The position numbers and the translations under genes are program-made. A DNA stretch of 64,000 nucleotides, taken from the NCBI GenBank assembly GCA_963753285.1, contig CAVWBT010000003.1:62001-126000 (forward strand). The letters run 5' to 3'. The notes under the pieces are model-generated. The model was not told the DNA's origin. It saw nothing but the letters and a program-made list of their open reading frames with translations, and did no database searches. The DNA comes from JAHEDH01 sp963753285 (lineage in GTDB: Bacteria > Actinomycetota > Acidimicrobiia > Spongiisociales > ZC4RG35). Shown here in pieces: positions 28,284-39,240 of the stretch; positions within the stretch are counted from its first letter, which is position 1, and every line of letters starts with the position of its first letter.

Positions 28284-30108
28284 ATGTCCGGCTCCCCCTT
28301 CCGCAACATCGCGTTGATCGCGCACGTCGATCACGGCAAAACGACACTCGTCGATGGCCTGCTCTCGGCCACCGGGGTCTTCGCCGCGCACGAAACTCCG
28401 GTCGAGCGCGTGATGGACTCCAACGATCAGGAGCGCGAACGCGGGATCACCATCCTCGCCAAGGCGGCATCGATCCAGTGGAAAGGGATCACGATCAACC
28501 TGGTCGACACGCCCGGCCACGCCGACTTCGCCGGCGAGGTCGAACGGGCACTCACCATGGTCGACGGCGTGCTGCTGCTGGTCGACGCCGCCGAGGGCCC
28601 GATGCCGCAAACCAGGTACGTGCTGTCGAAGGCGTTGGGTCGCAACCTCCCGGCGGTGGTCGTGATCAACAAGGTCGACCGTTCGGATGCTCGCACCAAG
28701 GAAGTCGTCGACGAGATCTACGAGCTGTTCTTCGACCTCGAAGCCCCCGACCATCACATCGAGTTCCCGATCGTCTCTGCGATCGCACGGGAACGGCGAT
28801 CGATGGTGGGTGTGGGGATGCCACCCGAGGACTCAGGCCTCGCCCCGCTGCTCGATCTCATCCTCGAGACGATCCCTGGCCCCACGGGCGACCCCGACGC
28901 CCCCGTCCAGGCGCTCGTCACGAACCTCGACGCATCCGACTATCTGGGACGCCTCGCTGTGGGCCGGGTCATGAACGGCACCCTGCACTCCGGAAAGATG
29001 GTCGGTCTCGCTCAAGCGTCGAACGGCGCGCCGGTCAAGCGCAAGCTGTCGACCCTGATGGGATTCGACGGGCTCGTGCGGTCCGAGCGCGATCACATCA
29101 CCGCCGGAGACCTCTTCCTGGTGGCGGGTTTTCCCGAGGTTCAGATCGGCGACACGTTCGTCGACCTCGAGAACCCGCTCCCGCTCGAGCGGCTGACCGT
29201 CGACGAACCGGTCCTGCGGATGACGTTCGGGGTCAACACCTCGCCGCTCGCCGGCAAAGAGGGAAGCCTCCTCACGTCGCGGCAGATTCGCGAACGTCTC
29301 GAGCGAGAGACGCTGGGCAACGTCTCGATCAAGATCGGGCCGACCTCGTCGCCCGAGGTGATCGAAGTGGCCGGTCGTGGTGAGTTGCAGCTCGCCGTGC
29401 TCATCGAGACCATGCGACGAGAGGGCTTCGAACTCCAGGTGAGCCGGCCCGAGGTCATCGTCCGGATGATCGACGGGGTCAAGCACGAGCCGTACGAGCG
29501 TGCTGTGGTCGATGTGCCCGACGAGTACGTCGGGACGGTGACTCAGGCGGCCGCCCCACGGCGAGGCACGGTCGAGGACATGCGTCCCGGCGACCGCGGC
29601 CGCACCATCATCACGCTGAGCGCCCCGAGCAGGGGCCTGATCGGGTTCCGTTCGCTGCTGTTGACCGCCACCAGAGGGACCGCACTCATCCATCAGCGGC
29701 ACGAGGGTTGGATGCCGTGGGTCGGCGAGCTGCCCACCCGCCACGGCGGTCCGGTGCTGTCCGACCGGTCCGGCGTCACCACCGCGTTCGCGCTCGACAA
29801 CCTCCAGAAGCGGTCGGAGCTGTTCGTCGGCCCTGGAGAGGACGTCTACGAGGGAATGATCATCGGCGAGAACTCCCGATCCGAGGACCTGCCGGCAAAC
29901 CCCACGAAGGCGAAGCAGCTGACGAACATCCGAGCGGCGGCGTCGGACGACGCGATCAAGCTCACTCCGCCCAGACGTCTGTCACTAGAGCTGGCGATCG
30001 AGTGGATCTCCGAGGACGAGCTGGTCGAGGTGACGCCCTCTTCGATTCGGGTGCAGAAAGCGCCATCTCACGGAGAGCGAACGGAAGCTGGCGGCGAAGC
30101 GAGCCTGA
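28284..30108 (+). CDS. typA: GTPase TypA/BipA, frameshift near the C-terminus
   Basis: A ribosome-binding translational GTPase of about 608 residues. G motifs are seen in order: IAHVDHGKTTLVDGL (G1), RGITI (G2), DTPGHADFAGEVERAL (G3), VINKVDRSDARTKEV (G4). EF-G-like domains III and V and the TypA C-terminal domain follow, with GNVSIKIG and GLIGFRSLLLT. Near 30052 one extra base shifts the frame; the other frame ends HLTESERKLAAKRA at 30108, the usual basic TypA tail, whereas the uncorrected frame runs to 30209 with unrelated residues. TypA aids ribosome assembly under stress. Confidence 0.93.
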
Positions 30109-30127
30109 ACGAAGCTGTTGACATCGC

Positions 30128-31808
30128 TCAGGCGCCGGAGATCCCACGACCCGGTCCGGGCAGATTGACTGCGAAACAGGCCCCGCCGAGCATCTCCGAG
30201 TCGCGGTAGCTCGCCGTTCCCCCATGGGCCCTGGCGATCATCGCAACGATCGCGAGCCCAAGACCGGTTCCCGGGACAGTGAGTTGAGCTGATTGCTAGC
30301 CACGCTCGAATCGTTCCCAGATCGTCCGCTGGTGCTTCTTCGGCACGCCAGGACCGTTGTCGTGCACTTCGATGACCAGGGCCTCCTCGTCGGCCTCGAG
30401 ATGCAGCTCACAGCGGTCGGCGCCGTACCGAAGCGCATTCTGGAGCAGGTTCGTCGCGAGCTGCTTGGTGCGGTCGACGTCGACCTTCGAACCTCGAGTT
30501 CGGCATCGATCCGGGTATCGATGCTTGCTGGCATCGTGGCCAACGGTGTCGAGAATCGAAGACAACAGATTCTGCGATCGTGTGATCGTCGATTCGATCA
30601 ACGTCATCTTCTCGGGAGTGTCCCGTGCCAGCAGGATGATGTCGGTGACCATGCGGCCCATGTAGTTGGCCTGGTCGAGCACGACCTCGCGAGAGCTCCA
30701 CCCGCTCTTCCTCGGCGGCAGCTCGTCACCCGCCTCCTGGAGGACCGTGAGGAAACCAATCATCGAGGTCAGCGGGGTACGAAGCTCGTGCGAAACCGAG
30801 GCGATCAAAGAGCGACGCTCGGCTTCCACCTTCGTTCGGTTCTCGTGGATGGCCAGCGACTGCCGGGCGATTACCAGGATCAAGACACCGAAGGACGCTA
30901 CATCCAACACCACATCGGAGTGCGGTTCGTCGGCGAACGACTGGACGAGGTGAAAAACGACGATTCCGGTACCGAGCAGGTACGGAACCGCATATGACCA
31001 GATTGGCGAGGCTCGGTCGGGTGTCTCGACAGGTGCCGGAGTCCGGCCAACGAGCAGCCCCGTGACCAGAATCGCCGTCGACGCCCCGACGAAGAGCAAC
31101 ATGTTCGGGCGGGCGTCTTCAAGTAGGCCCGTCGGCGAGCTGGTCAAGAAGTTGATATCGGCAGCGCTCTGGAGGCCGAAGGCAAGCGCAAGTGTCAAGA
31201 GCCGGGATCGAATCGGTATTGGCCACGTCTCAGAATCACGACCATCGTTCCGATGATGATGGCAACGTCCAGAATGGGGTACACCAGACCGATCGTGCGT
31301 TCCACTGCCGTGAGCACGTCGAAACTCATCGAAAGAGTGTTCTTCGAGGTCTCCCACACGATCGTTGCCGCAGCAACGGCACCGACGAGGCCATCGAGGA
31401 CGATCCTCAGCTGCGATCGCCAACCGAGGTTCACCGATGGGAATCGCACGAGCGCGGTCAGAAACAGGCCATATGCGAGAAAGAACCCGAAGTCGAGAAT
31501 CCCGAACGCCGGGACCTCGAACGATCGGAAGCCGCCGCGCCGGTCACGACCATCCACACGCCGGCGACGGTGACGCCTACACCAACGGCCATGAACGAAA
31601 AGCCATCGTCGTTCGCCGTGACACGACCGTACCTGATCAGCAGTACTCCACCGGTGACGAATCCGATGGCTGCTGCCACCGCAGCCAGTTCGAGGTACAC
31701 CTCGCTGTCCGTCGCGTAGAGGAGCGCCGCAGCGAGTCCGAAGAGACGGGCGAACGCGGAGAAGACCTCTGATCGGACGAAGCGTCCACTGAACTGGGTC
31801 TGCGCCAT
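30128..31808 (-). pseudogene. multi-pass membrane sensor histidine kinase, several frameshifts
   Basis: Joined frames give about 560 residues. Roughly ten membrane helices come first (FARLFGLAAALLYA; AAIGFVTGGVLLI; ILDFGFFLAYGLFL; VYPILDVAIIIGTMVVI and so on). Then comes HisKA with VSHELRTPLTSMIGFL and HATPase with LLQNALRYG, DNGPGVP and GTGLGLAIVAMIARAHGG. Breaks near 31540 and 31205 each fit loss of one base, and a TAG at 30296 interrupts the ATPase domain. It follows the oxoamine synthase gene by 45 bases, as in signal synthase/sensor pairs. No response regulator is nearby. Confidence 0.75.
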
Positions 31809-31853
31809 ACCGACCTTGTCGGCATCACCCGCAAACCGCTTAAACGACTTCGT

Positions 31854-33156
31854 CTATTCGTTTTCGAGCAACTCGGGAAGGTCGGTGGGATCGATCATGT
31901 CATCCGTGGCCCCGTCGGCGAGGTCGATCACCCGCTCTCCGACAACATCGAGGATGTGGGCAGCAAGTGTTCGCAGCATCGACTCGATCTGGGTCAAATC
32001 GTGGAACAGCGTATGCGTGAACCGCAAGCCGCTGCGACCGAGCGGCACCGCCGGGAACGACGCCAGATTCAGGTAGTACCCATCCTCGATCATCCGGCGA
32101 CCCACCTCGACGGCGTCACCGTGTCTCCCGATCCGAGCGAACCAGACAGGCGTGTGGTCGAACGCGCCGAACGGCAGACCCAACTCCCGTCCGAGTCGAT
32201 CCACGAGGCGAATCTGCTCGTCTATTCGGCGCTTCATCTCCGGCTGTTCGTCGGAGAGCATGATCTCGACGGCTGCCACCGCCGCGCCCAGTGTCGGCCG
32301 GGTGCAGCGGACCAGAGAATGTCATCGGACCGGCGGCGATCTGGACCCGAGCGGCGAGTTCCTGCTCGGGAAACACCAACACGGCGCCGCCGGCACCCAA
32401 GGATTTCGACCAGCGAAGCAGCCACGATCATGCGCTCGTGGATCGGAGATCGATGCGCTCGAGCACGACACCACGGCCGTGCTCACCTGCCCAGCCAACT
32501 CCGTGAGCATCATCGATGTAGACCCAGAGATTGGGATGTATCGAGCAGTCGGCGAATCGTGGCGACCGGGGCAATGTCTCCGAGCATCGAGTAGACACCG
32601 TCTGCCAGATACCAGATCTGTTCGGATGTCGCGACAGCCTCGATGACGGCCGATTCGAGCGCTCTCTCGGTCGTTGTGAGGGAGCGGTGACACTTCGATT
32701 CCGGTGGATTTCACGACCTGGGTTGCGAGATGAACCGACGAGTGGGCCTGCGAGTCGATGAGCACGGTCGACTCAGGCGTCGACCACGAGCGGGAGGCAG
32801 GAGAGGTGAGCGAGAGTGGTGGTCGTCGGAACGATCGACTGAGCGTCGAACATCTGACGGAGCAATCGCTCCAGTCGGTGAAGAGCTCGACCGATGTGTA
32901 GGCCGTCGATGACGAGAACAGCCGGCCCGAACCGCTCCATCGCTGCCGCTGAGCCGCTTCAGCCGATCATCGGTGTTGAAGCCGTTGTAACGCAGTTGCC
33001 GAAGTTGTGAAGCCTTCGCCCATCTACGGTGATAGTCACCGTCGAGTACCTCGTCTTCGATTCGCAGTCGAACGAGTCCTGCTGCGTGGCGAAGTCGACG
33101 TATCGCTCGAATACCCGCAGGATGCGCTCCTGTTGGGCGGCGTTTCCTGATCGCAT
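31854..33156 (-). pseudogene. alpha-oxoamine synthase-like PLP enzyme, about eight frameshifts
   Basis: Joining frames gives about 432 residues of a fold-type I PLP enzyme of the oxoamine synthase group (KBL, BioF, CqsA type). Pieces in order: MRSGNAAQQERILRVFERYV, ERFGPAVLVIDGLHIGR, VLIDSQAHSSVHLATQVVKS, YLADGVYSMLGDIAPV, YIDDAHGVGWAGEHGRG, HERMIVAASL, SKSLGAGGAVLVFPEQE with the PLP Lys, then the C-terminal domain to 31854. Shifts lie near 32995, 32948, 32777, 32655, 32535, 32440, 32415 and 32290. Catalytic residues survive, so decay is recent or the sequence is poor here. Confidence 0.75.
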
Positions 33157-33322
33157 GCTGCGCTGTCCCTTCTCGCAATCAGTGAGCGAACGGGCTGTAT
33201 CCTCCCGTTCACCGTTGGTGACTCTAGCGGGGACGGCTGACGAGGCACAGCATCGAGAGTCAGATAGGTGTGGGACCTCTGACCCGATTTCCCCTACGTG
33301 CGGCGCTCGTAGCCTTGCACGG
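33157..33322. other. divergent spacer between the oxoamine synthase-like gene and hrpB
   Basis: This 166-bp spacer must hold promoters for both genes. The only structure I see is TCACC-GTT-GGTGA at 33209-33221, a short inverted repeat that could be an operator. No gene is supported. Confidence 0.35.
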
Positions 33323-35761
33323 ATGACAACCGACCTGCCGATCGAGGACGTGATCGACGACGTCCGTCGCGCCCTGGCCGATCCGGGTATCGGGATCCTC
33401 ACCGCACCACCCGGTTCCGGCAAGACGACGGTGGTTCCGATTCGGCTGCTCGACGAGGGATGGAGGGGCGACCGCAAGATCGTCGTCCTGGAGCCGCGTC
33501 GGATAGCGACCCGGGCGGCAGCACACCGGATCGCCGAGTTGATGGGCGAGTCGGTGGGCGACCGGGTCGGCTACGTGACCCGCGACGATCGGCGCACATC
33601 GGACCGCACGGTCATCGAGGTGGTCACCGAGGGGGTGCTCACCCGCCGGCTGCAGTCGAACCCGGAACTGCCAGGGACCGCCGCCGTGCTCTTCGACGAG
33701 GTCCACGAACGCAACCTCCAGACCGATCTCGGGCTGGCGTTGACCCTCGACATCAGGGCATCGATCCGCCCCGATCTCCGTGTGCTGCTGATGTCGGCCA
33801 CGATCGATGCGGATCGCCTCGCCGACAGGATCGCCGACCATCCCGTGCCGGTCGTGATCGGCGACGCCCGGACGTTCCCGATCGACGTCCGATGGATGCC
33901 TCAGCCCAGACGGACCGGGATCGAACTCGGGGTCTCCACTGCAGTGAGACAAGCATTGGACACCGTCGACGGCGACGTCCTCGTCTTCCTCCCGGGTATG
34001 GGTGAGATCGTCAGATCGAAACGTCGGCTCGAAGACGACGGTGTCTACGCCGACATCCACATCCTGCACGGGTCACTGCCTCCCGACGATCAGGATCGGG
34101 CGATCAGTCCTGGCCGAAGCGGGAAGCCGAAGGTCGTGCTATCGACCGACATCGCCGAGACGAGCCTGACGGTCGAGGGTGTGACGACGGTCGTCGATTC
34201 CGGTTTCGCCCGGGCTCCCAGGTTCGACGCCCGCACGGGGATGACGAGGCTCATCACCGTTCCAATCTCCAAGGCCTCCGCCGAACAGCGAGCGGGGCGG
34301 GCCGGGCGGCTCGGCCCAGGACTCGCCTTCCGGCTGTGGTCGAAGCTCGAGCATGCGGCCAGGCCGAGTGCCATCGAACCGGAGATCCTCAAGATCGAGC
34401 TGGCGGGGTTCATGCTGGAGCTGGCCGCGTGGGGAACCGTCGACCCTTCCGAACTGACGTTCCTCGACCCACCACCGGCACGAGCGGTGGATGAGGCGCT
34501 CGACCTCCTCGAGCGACTCGGGGCAGTCGAGTCGGGCCAGATCACCGACAGCGGGCGCCGGATGTCGGGGCTCCCGCTTCACCCGCGTCTCGCCCGGATG
34601 GTCGTCGACAGCGGAATCGACCAGCCGCTCGCCTGTCTGATCGCCGCCCTCGTCGACAGCCGCGACCTGTTCTCCGGCCGACCGGACGACGTTCCAACCG
34701 ATCTCATGGAGCGAGTCCGCATCGTGAGCGGCGACGTCGCCGATCGGCGAGCCGACCGGCGTCGGGTCGACCGGGTGAAGCGGACCGCGAACGATCTGCT
34801 GCGACGCGCATCAGTGCCGCCGCTCCCCGTCGACCCGGATCGGTCCGGCTCGGTGCTCGCCCTCGCCTTCCCGGACCGGCTCTCGATCAGACGGGGCAGT
34901 CGCGGGCGATTTCAGATGCGCACAGGGACCACCGCATGGATGCGGCCGGAAGACTCACTGGCCGGAGAGCAGTTCTTGATCGCGGTCGATCTGGACGGGA
35001 AGCGGAAGGATGCCCGCATCCGGCTCGCGGCCCCGCTCGATGCCGACGAGGTGGCGGCCCTCTTCTCCGACGAGGTCACCACAGAGCGAGATCTCGTCTG
35101 GCGGGGAGACCGCCTCACCGAGCGCACCAGACGCCGGCTCGGTGGTCTCACGCTCGACGAGATCGAGCAACGCCCGAATCCGGGCCGTGAGGTCGCGGCT
35201 GCGCTGGTTGCGCGAGTGGCCGCTGACGACCTGCGGCCGCTCACCTGGACCAAGAAGGCGAAGGCCATGACCGAGCGGGTGGCGTTTCTCCATCGTGCGG
35301 TCGGCGAGCCCTGGCCCGACTGGTCGTGGTCGGGCCTGATCGAACACGTCGACGACTGGCTGGCGCCATCCCTGGGGTACGCCACCGGACTGGACGACGT
35401 CGCGGCGATCGATGTGCTCCAGCTGTTCCGTGGATTGCTGCCGCATCGACTCCACGGCGATCTCGATCGCCTCGCCCCGGAGGCCTACCGGCTGCCGTCG
35501 GAACGGACGGTGCCGCTCGACTACTCGACGGGCGAGACGCCGACCCTGTCGGTTCGAGCCCAGGAGCTGTTCGGAATCCGGTCTCATCCGACCGCCGGCG
35601 GGCTGCCGCTGACCGTGGAGGTGCTGTCGCCGGCGAACCGGCCGATCCAGGTCACCAGCGATCTTCCCGGGTTCTGGACGGGCAGCTGGGCCGAGGTCCG
35701 CAAGGAGATGGCCGGCCGATACCCCAAACACGATTGGCCGGAGAACCCAGGCTCGGCCTAG
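33323..35761 (+). CDS. hrpB: ATP-dependent RNA helicase HrpB
   Basis: An 812-residue DEAH-box helicase. Motif I is TAPPGSGKTTVVPIRLL, motif II DEVH in AVLFDEVHERNLQTDLGL, motif III LLMSATIDADRLA, then VLSTDIAETSLTVEGV and motif VI QRAGRAGRLGPG. The ratchet/helicase-associated domain and an HrpB C-terminal region (ETPTLSVRAQELFGI, KHDWPENP) complete it, so length and order are normal for HrpB. It is believed to act on RNA; its role in most bacteria is unclear. I chose the ATG at 33323. Confidence 0.92.
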   Translation: MTTDLPIEDVIDDVRRALADPGIGILTAPPGSGKTTVVPIRLLDEGWRGDRKIVVLEPRRIATRAAAHRIAELMGESVGDRVGYVTRDDRRTSDRTVIEVVTEGVLTRRLQSNPELPGTAAVLFDEVHERNLQTDLGLALTLDIRASIRPDLRVLLMSATIDADRLADRIADHPVPVVIGDARTFPIDVRWMPQPRRTGIELGVSTAVRQALDTVDGDVLVFLPGMGEIVRSKRRLEDDGVYADIHILHGSLPPDDQDRAISPGRSGKPKVVLSTDIAETSLTVEGVTTVVDSGFARAPRFDARTGMTRLITVPISKASAEQRAGRAGRLGPGLAFRLWSKLEHAARPSAIEPEILKIELAGFMLELAAWGTVDPSELTFLDPPPARAVDEALDLLERLGAVESGQITDSGRRMSGLPLHPRLARMVVDSGIDQPLACLIAALVDSRDLFSGRPDDVPTDLMERVRIVSGDVADRRADRRRVDRVKRTANDLLRRASVPPLPVDPDRSGSVLALAFPDRLSIRRGSRGRFQMRTGTTAWMRPEDSLAGEQFLIAVDLDGKRKDARIRLAAPLDADEVAALFSDEVTTERDLVWRGDRLTERTRRRLGGLTLDEIEQRPNPGREVAAALVARVAADDLRPLTWTKKAKAMTERVAFLHRAVGEPWPDWSWSGLIEHVDDWLAPSLGYATGLDDVAAIDVLQLFRGLLPHRLHGDLDRLAPEAYRLPSERTVPLDYSTGETPTLSVRAQELFGIRSHPTAGGLPLTVEVLSPANRPIQVTSDLPGFWTGSWAEVRKEMAGRYPKHDWPENPGSA

Positions 35762-35771
35762 CGGCCTCGCA

Positions 35772-35806
35772 GCTCTTGGCTGTTGGCTCTTGGCCAATAG
35801 CCAGAA
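35772..35806. repeat. heptad tandem repeat between convergent helicase genes
   Basis: Five units of 7 bp: GCTCTTG, GCTGTTG, GCTCTTG, GCCAATA, GCCAGAA. The last two resemble the complement of the first three, so the array could also form a weak hairpin between the two stops. The words are related to those at 27802. Confidence 0.75.
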
Positions 35807-35826
35807 GCGGAGGGCGCTAGCCCGAC

Positions 35827-37086
35827 CTACCTGCGGCGCTTCTTGCGCTTCTTCTTGGGCTTCTCCTTCTCGGGAGGAGGTTCCCAGTTGAAGAGGTCGT
35901 CGAGGCGGTCGTCGTTGCTGAACATCTCCACGATCGACTGGCGGATGCCGGCGATCTTCTGGATCCGCTGGACGTCCGGCACCTGATCCCACTCCACCAG
36001 GGTGACGACGAGTCCCTCTTCCCCGGCACGAGCGGTCCGACCCGACCGATGCAGATAGGTCGTGGCGTTGTCCGGCGGGTCGTAGTGGATCACGATGTCC
36101 ACGCCTTCGATGTGGAGCCCTCGGGCTGCCACGTTGGTGGCCACCAACATCGCCAGCTTCCCGCGCGAGAAGTCGTCGAGGACCTTCTCGCGGCGGCTCT
36201 GGTGCTTGTCTCCGTGAATTGCCTCGACTTTGACGCCGAGTTCCTTGAGCCTCGACGTCGCGTCGTCCGCACCACGCTTCGTCCGGGTGAAGACGAGGAT
36301 CCTGTCGGCGTTGCGGCCGATCCGCTCGACGATCTTCGGCTTGTCCATGTGGTGCGCCTGGATGAAGCGATGCTCCGACGTGTCGACGATGACCGTGTCC
36401 GACTCGACCTCGTGAAAGATCGGGTCGTTGGTGTAGTCACGAACCAGGCCACCGACCTGGCCGTCGAGCGTGGCCGAGAAGAGCAGCGTCTGGTGTTCCT
36501 TGGTGATCTGTCGCATGATCTTGCGGACCTGCGGGAGGAAGCCCATGTCCGCCATCTGGTCGGCCTCGTCGATGACGACGATCTCGACGTCGTCGAGACG
36601 CAGTGCCTTGCGGTCGAGCAGATCGATGAGCCGCCCCGGAGTCGCAACGACGACCTCGACGCCGTCTCGCAGCAACTTGGTCTGATCGCCGATCGAAACG
36701 CCTCCGTACACCGACACGAGCCCCTGATCCCGGACTGCGAGCAGCGGCTCGAGCGCTTCGGAGACCTGGGTACACAGCTCCCTGGTCGGGACGAGAACCA
36801 CGGCCTGTGGGAGCTTGGGTTTGGCATGCCCGATCCGCTCGATGAGCGGAAGCCCGAACGCCAGCGTCTTGCCGGATCCGGTCTTGGCCTTGCCGCAGAC
36901 GTCCTCGCCCTGGAGGGCGTCCTGGATCGTCAGCGTCTGGATCGGGAACGGCGAGATGATCCCCTGCTTCTCCAGGACGGAAACGAGGTCCCCGGATACT
37001 CCGAGATCGGAGAATCGGACTGTGTCATCTTGTTCTGTGGCGACCGCCACGGTGCTCCTATCGGTGAACTCGGCCTGATCGGCCAC
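35827..37086 (-). CDS. DEAD-box RNA helicase
   Basis: A 419-residue DEAD-box protein. The Q motif (FSDLGVSGDLVSVLEKQGI) is followed by motif I GKAKTGSGKTLAFGLPLIE, Ia VLVPTRELCTQV, motif II VIDEADQMADMGF, motif III LLFSATLDGQVG, then HGDKHQSRREKVLDDF, VATNVAARGLHIEGVDIV and motif VI YLHRSGRTARAGEEG. The tail is Lys/Arg-rich (EKPKKKRKKRRR), which helps RNA binding. It probably acts in RNA remodelling or ribosome assembly. It converges with hrpB. Confidence 0.93.
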   Translation of the reverse strand: MADQAEFTDRSTVAVATEQDDTVRFSDLGVSGDLVSVLEKQGIISPFPIQTLTIQDALQGEDVCGKAKTGSGKTLAFGLPLIERIGHAKPKLPQAVVLVPTRELCTQVSEALEPLLAVRDQGLVSVYGGVSIGDQTKLLRDGVEVVVATPGRLIDLLDRKALRLDDVEIVVIDEADQMADMGFLPQVRKIMRQITKEHQTLLFSATLDGQVGGLVRDYTNDPIFHEVESDTVIVDTSEHRFIQAHHMDKPKIVERIGRNADRILVFTRTKRGADDATSRLKELGVKVEAIHGDKHQSRREKVLDDFSRGKLAMLVATNVAARGLHIEGVDIVIHYDPPDNATTYLHRSGRTARAGEEGLVVTLVEWDQVPDVQRIQKIAGIRQSIVEMFSNDDRLDDLFNWEPPPEKEKPKKKRKKRRR

Positions 37087-37178
37087 TCATCAAGATAGCC
37101 CGGGACCCCGATGTTCCGGATTCGGCGCACGTGGGTATCACCCCAACCATCACGCCACGAACGCAACGGAGACGACCA

Positions 37179-37394
37179 ATGGCACATACGCAGACCGAAT
37201 ACGAACAGACACACCAGCGGCGCCTGTTCCAGGTGAAGATCGCCTTTCTCGTCGCCGGATTCTTGAGCTTCCTGCTCTCGGTCTTCCTGTACTTCCTGGT
37301 CGACGAACAGCAGGGGATCTACGTGGGACTCTGGGTTCCGTCGATCTGGGCGCTCGGCGCCTTGACGCTCTCCACCGAAACGAGAAAGCCATGA
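37179..37394 (+). CDS. small membrane protein, 71 residues
   Basis: Two hydrophobic segments are seen: KIAFLVAGFLSFLLSVFLYF and IYVGLWVPSIWALGALTLS, with a His/Gln-rich cytoplasmic start. GGAGACG lies 6 bases before the ATG. Its stop overlaps the start of the next small membrane gene (ATGA), so the two are coupled and may form a complex. Function unknown. Confidence 0.65.
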   Translation: MAHTQTEYEQTHQRRLFQVKIAFLVAGFLSFLLSVFLYFLVDEQQGIYVGLWVPSIWALGALTLSTETRKP

Positions 37395-37558
37395 GCGAAA
37401 GCCTGCTGTTTGCATTCGGCGGAGTCATCCTGATGATCGCGATCGGGGCGCTCGCCGTCTACGGGATCACCTACTCGAAGTCGAAGCTGCGAATGGTCGT
37501 GGGCGACGACTTCGAAGGCTTCAAGAACGTGGAGAACAAGCCCGGAACACCGGTCTGA
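37391..37558 (+). CDS. single-pass membrane protein, 55 residues
   Basis: MSESLLFAFGGVILMIAIGA begins one membrane helix, followed by a soluble tail of about 30 residues (MVVGDDFEGFKNVENKPG). The ATG overlaps the stop of the preceding gene. It converges with the DUF885 gene, whose stop starts one base after its end. Function unknown. Confidence 0.6.
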   Translation: MSESLLFAFGGVILMIAIGALAVYGITYSKSKLRMVVGDDFEGFKNVENKPGTPV

Positions 37559-37559
37559 T

Positions 37560-39223
37560 TCAGAGACGCTCGGCCATCTCGGTGCGCAGCATCGCCAGAC
37601 CCATGGCGCCGTTTCCGATCATCTCGGAGTGGAACCGCTTGAGGTCGAAGTCGGCGCCGAGCCGGCGTTCGGTCTCGGCGCGGATCGAAAGGATCTCTCG
37701 TTCGCCGATCTTGTAGCTGATCGCCTGTCCCGGCCATCCCAGGTAGCGCAGCACCTCGGCGTGGGACTGTGCGTCGGTCCGGAAGCCGAACCGATGCATG
37801 TAGGCGGTCGCCAGTTCGTACGACCACGGCTCCCCGGCACCGACCGGGGCGGAGGCGGGAAGATCCAGCTCGAGATGGAGGCCGATGTCGACCACGACAC
37901 GGGTCGCCCGGTACAGCTGCTTCGCCAGCATGCCGAATTCGAACTCCGGTCGTTCGAGGAAGCCGAGCTCCCCCATGAGCCGTTCGGTGTACATCGCCCA
38001 TCCCTCGCCGTATCCCGGGTACCACACGGTCAGTCGATGGGCGCGGCTCAGCCGATCGGCATTCGCCATCGCGGTCGCGATCTGGAGGTGGTGACCAGGA
38101 AAGCCTTCGTGATAGGCCGTCGAGATCTGGTGATAGAGCGGGAACTCGGTCTGATCCCCGACGGCGTACCACACGCTCCCGGGTCGGGTGAAGTCCTCAC
38201 TGGGACGCACGTAGTAGGCGCCGAGCGCTCCGCCCGGTGGAGCGATGTTCACGGTGATCCGGTGGATGCGCGGGTCGACGTCGAAGTGTGAGCCATCGAG
38301 ACGTTCGACGGCGTCAGCCAGACGCGCCTCGATCACGTCACAGAACTCCTCTCTCGAACTCGCCCGCAACTCGGTGTCGGCTTCCAGGCGGGCCGTCATC
38401 GACTCGAACGTCGCTCCGGGCTCGATCCGTTGTGCGACGTCGGTCATCGCAGCCACGAGTCGCTGGAACTCACCCCAACCCCACTCGTATGCCTCGACGG
38501 CGTCGACGGTCATGCCGAGGAACTGTCCGGCCTTGCGCTCGTAGGTCTCACCACCGACCGCGTCCCGGTCGCGACTCGACGGCAGATAGGTCTCTTCGAG
38601 GTAGCGGGCAAAGTCGGCAGCTCCCCGCCTCGCCCGCTCGGCGGCCGCAACGAGCCGCTCGGAACCGAATCCGCCGTGCCCTGCGGTGTCCACGAGCCGT
38701 TGATAGGCGGAGTCGGGGCCTTCCAACGCTCGCGCCTGCTGGGCCACCGAGATCGCCTGCCGCCGCGCAACGACCCGGCCGGCACGACGACCGATTTCGA
38801 GCCGGGAGGCGTATTGCTCGAAGGCTTCCGGGAGCCGTTCGAGTCGTCCGGCGATCGCGTCCCAGCCTGTCGCCGTGTTCTGGTCCATCGAGTCGAAGGT
38901 CGTCCTGAGCCCGCGGAAGCTCGATGCGAGATGGCCGAGGTCTTCGAGATGGTCGCCCGCCTCGTGGGATTCGATGCGCCGGTCGAGTGACTCCGTCAGG
39001 ACCCGTGCCGCGGTTCGCTGATCGCGATCGGGGTGGTCGAGGTGTTCGGCGAGCTGTGCCCGTGTCGCCCGGGCGAGGCGTCACGAACGCCTCCTGGCCG
39101 GCGATCCCGTAGTCGCTCCAGCGATCGGCGCCTCGTGGGTCGCCGATCGATGTGGCGAACTCCGGCGCCAGTTCCACCAGTTGCTCGACGTGGGCGTCCG
39201 AGATTCTCGAAAGGTGTCGTCAT
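37560..39223 (-). pseudogene. DUF885 family metallopeptidase-like protein, two frameshifts
   Basis: About 554 residues when joined. MTTPFE at 39223 must shift frame near 39205 to reach RISDAHVEQLVELAPEFATS, and again near 39080 to reach ATRAQLAEHLDHPDRDQRTA. The long remaining frame carries the zinc-binding pattern of the family, YHEGFPGHHLQIATA, and a downstream Glu in GYGEGWAMYTERLMGELG. Members are putative carboxypeptidases. No signal peptide is visible. Because the C-terminal 440 residues are intact, sequence error is plausible. Confidence 0.8.
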
Positions 39224-39240
39224 CGTCTGAGACTATGGCG

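Noticed and set aside
30296..30298. TAG in the histidine kinase as a possible pyrrolysine codon
   Set aside because: The residues just after it read better in another frame, so two compensating indels are more likely, and the gene has further frameshifts.
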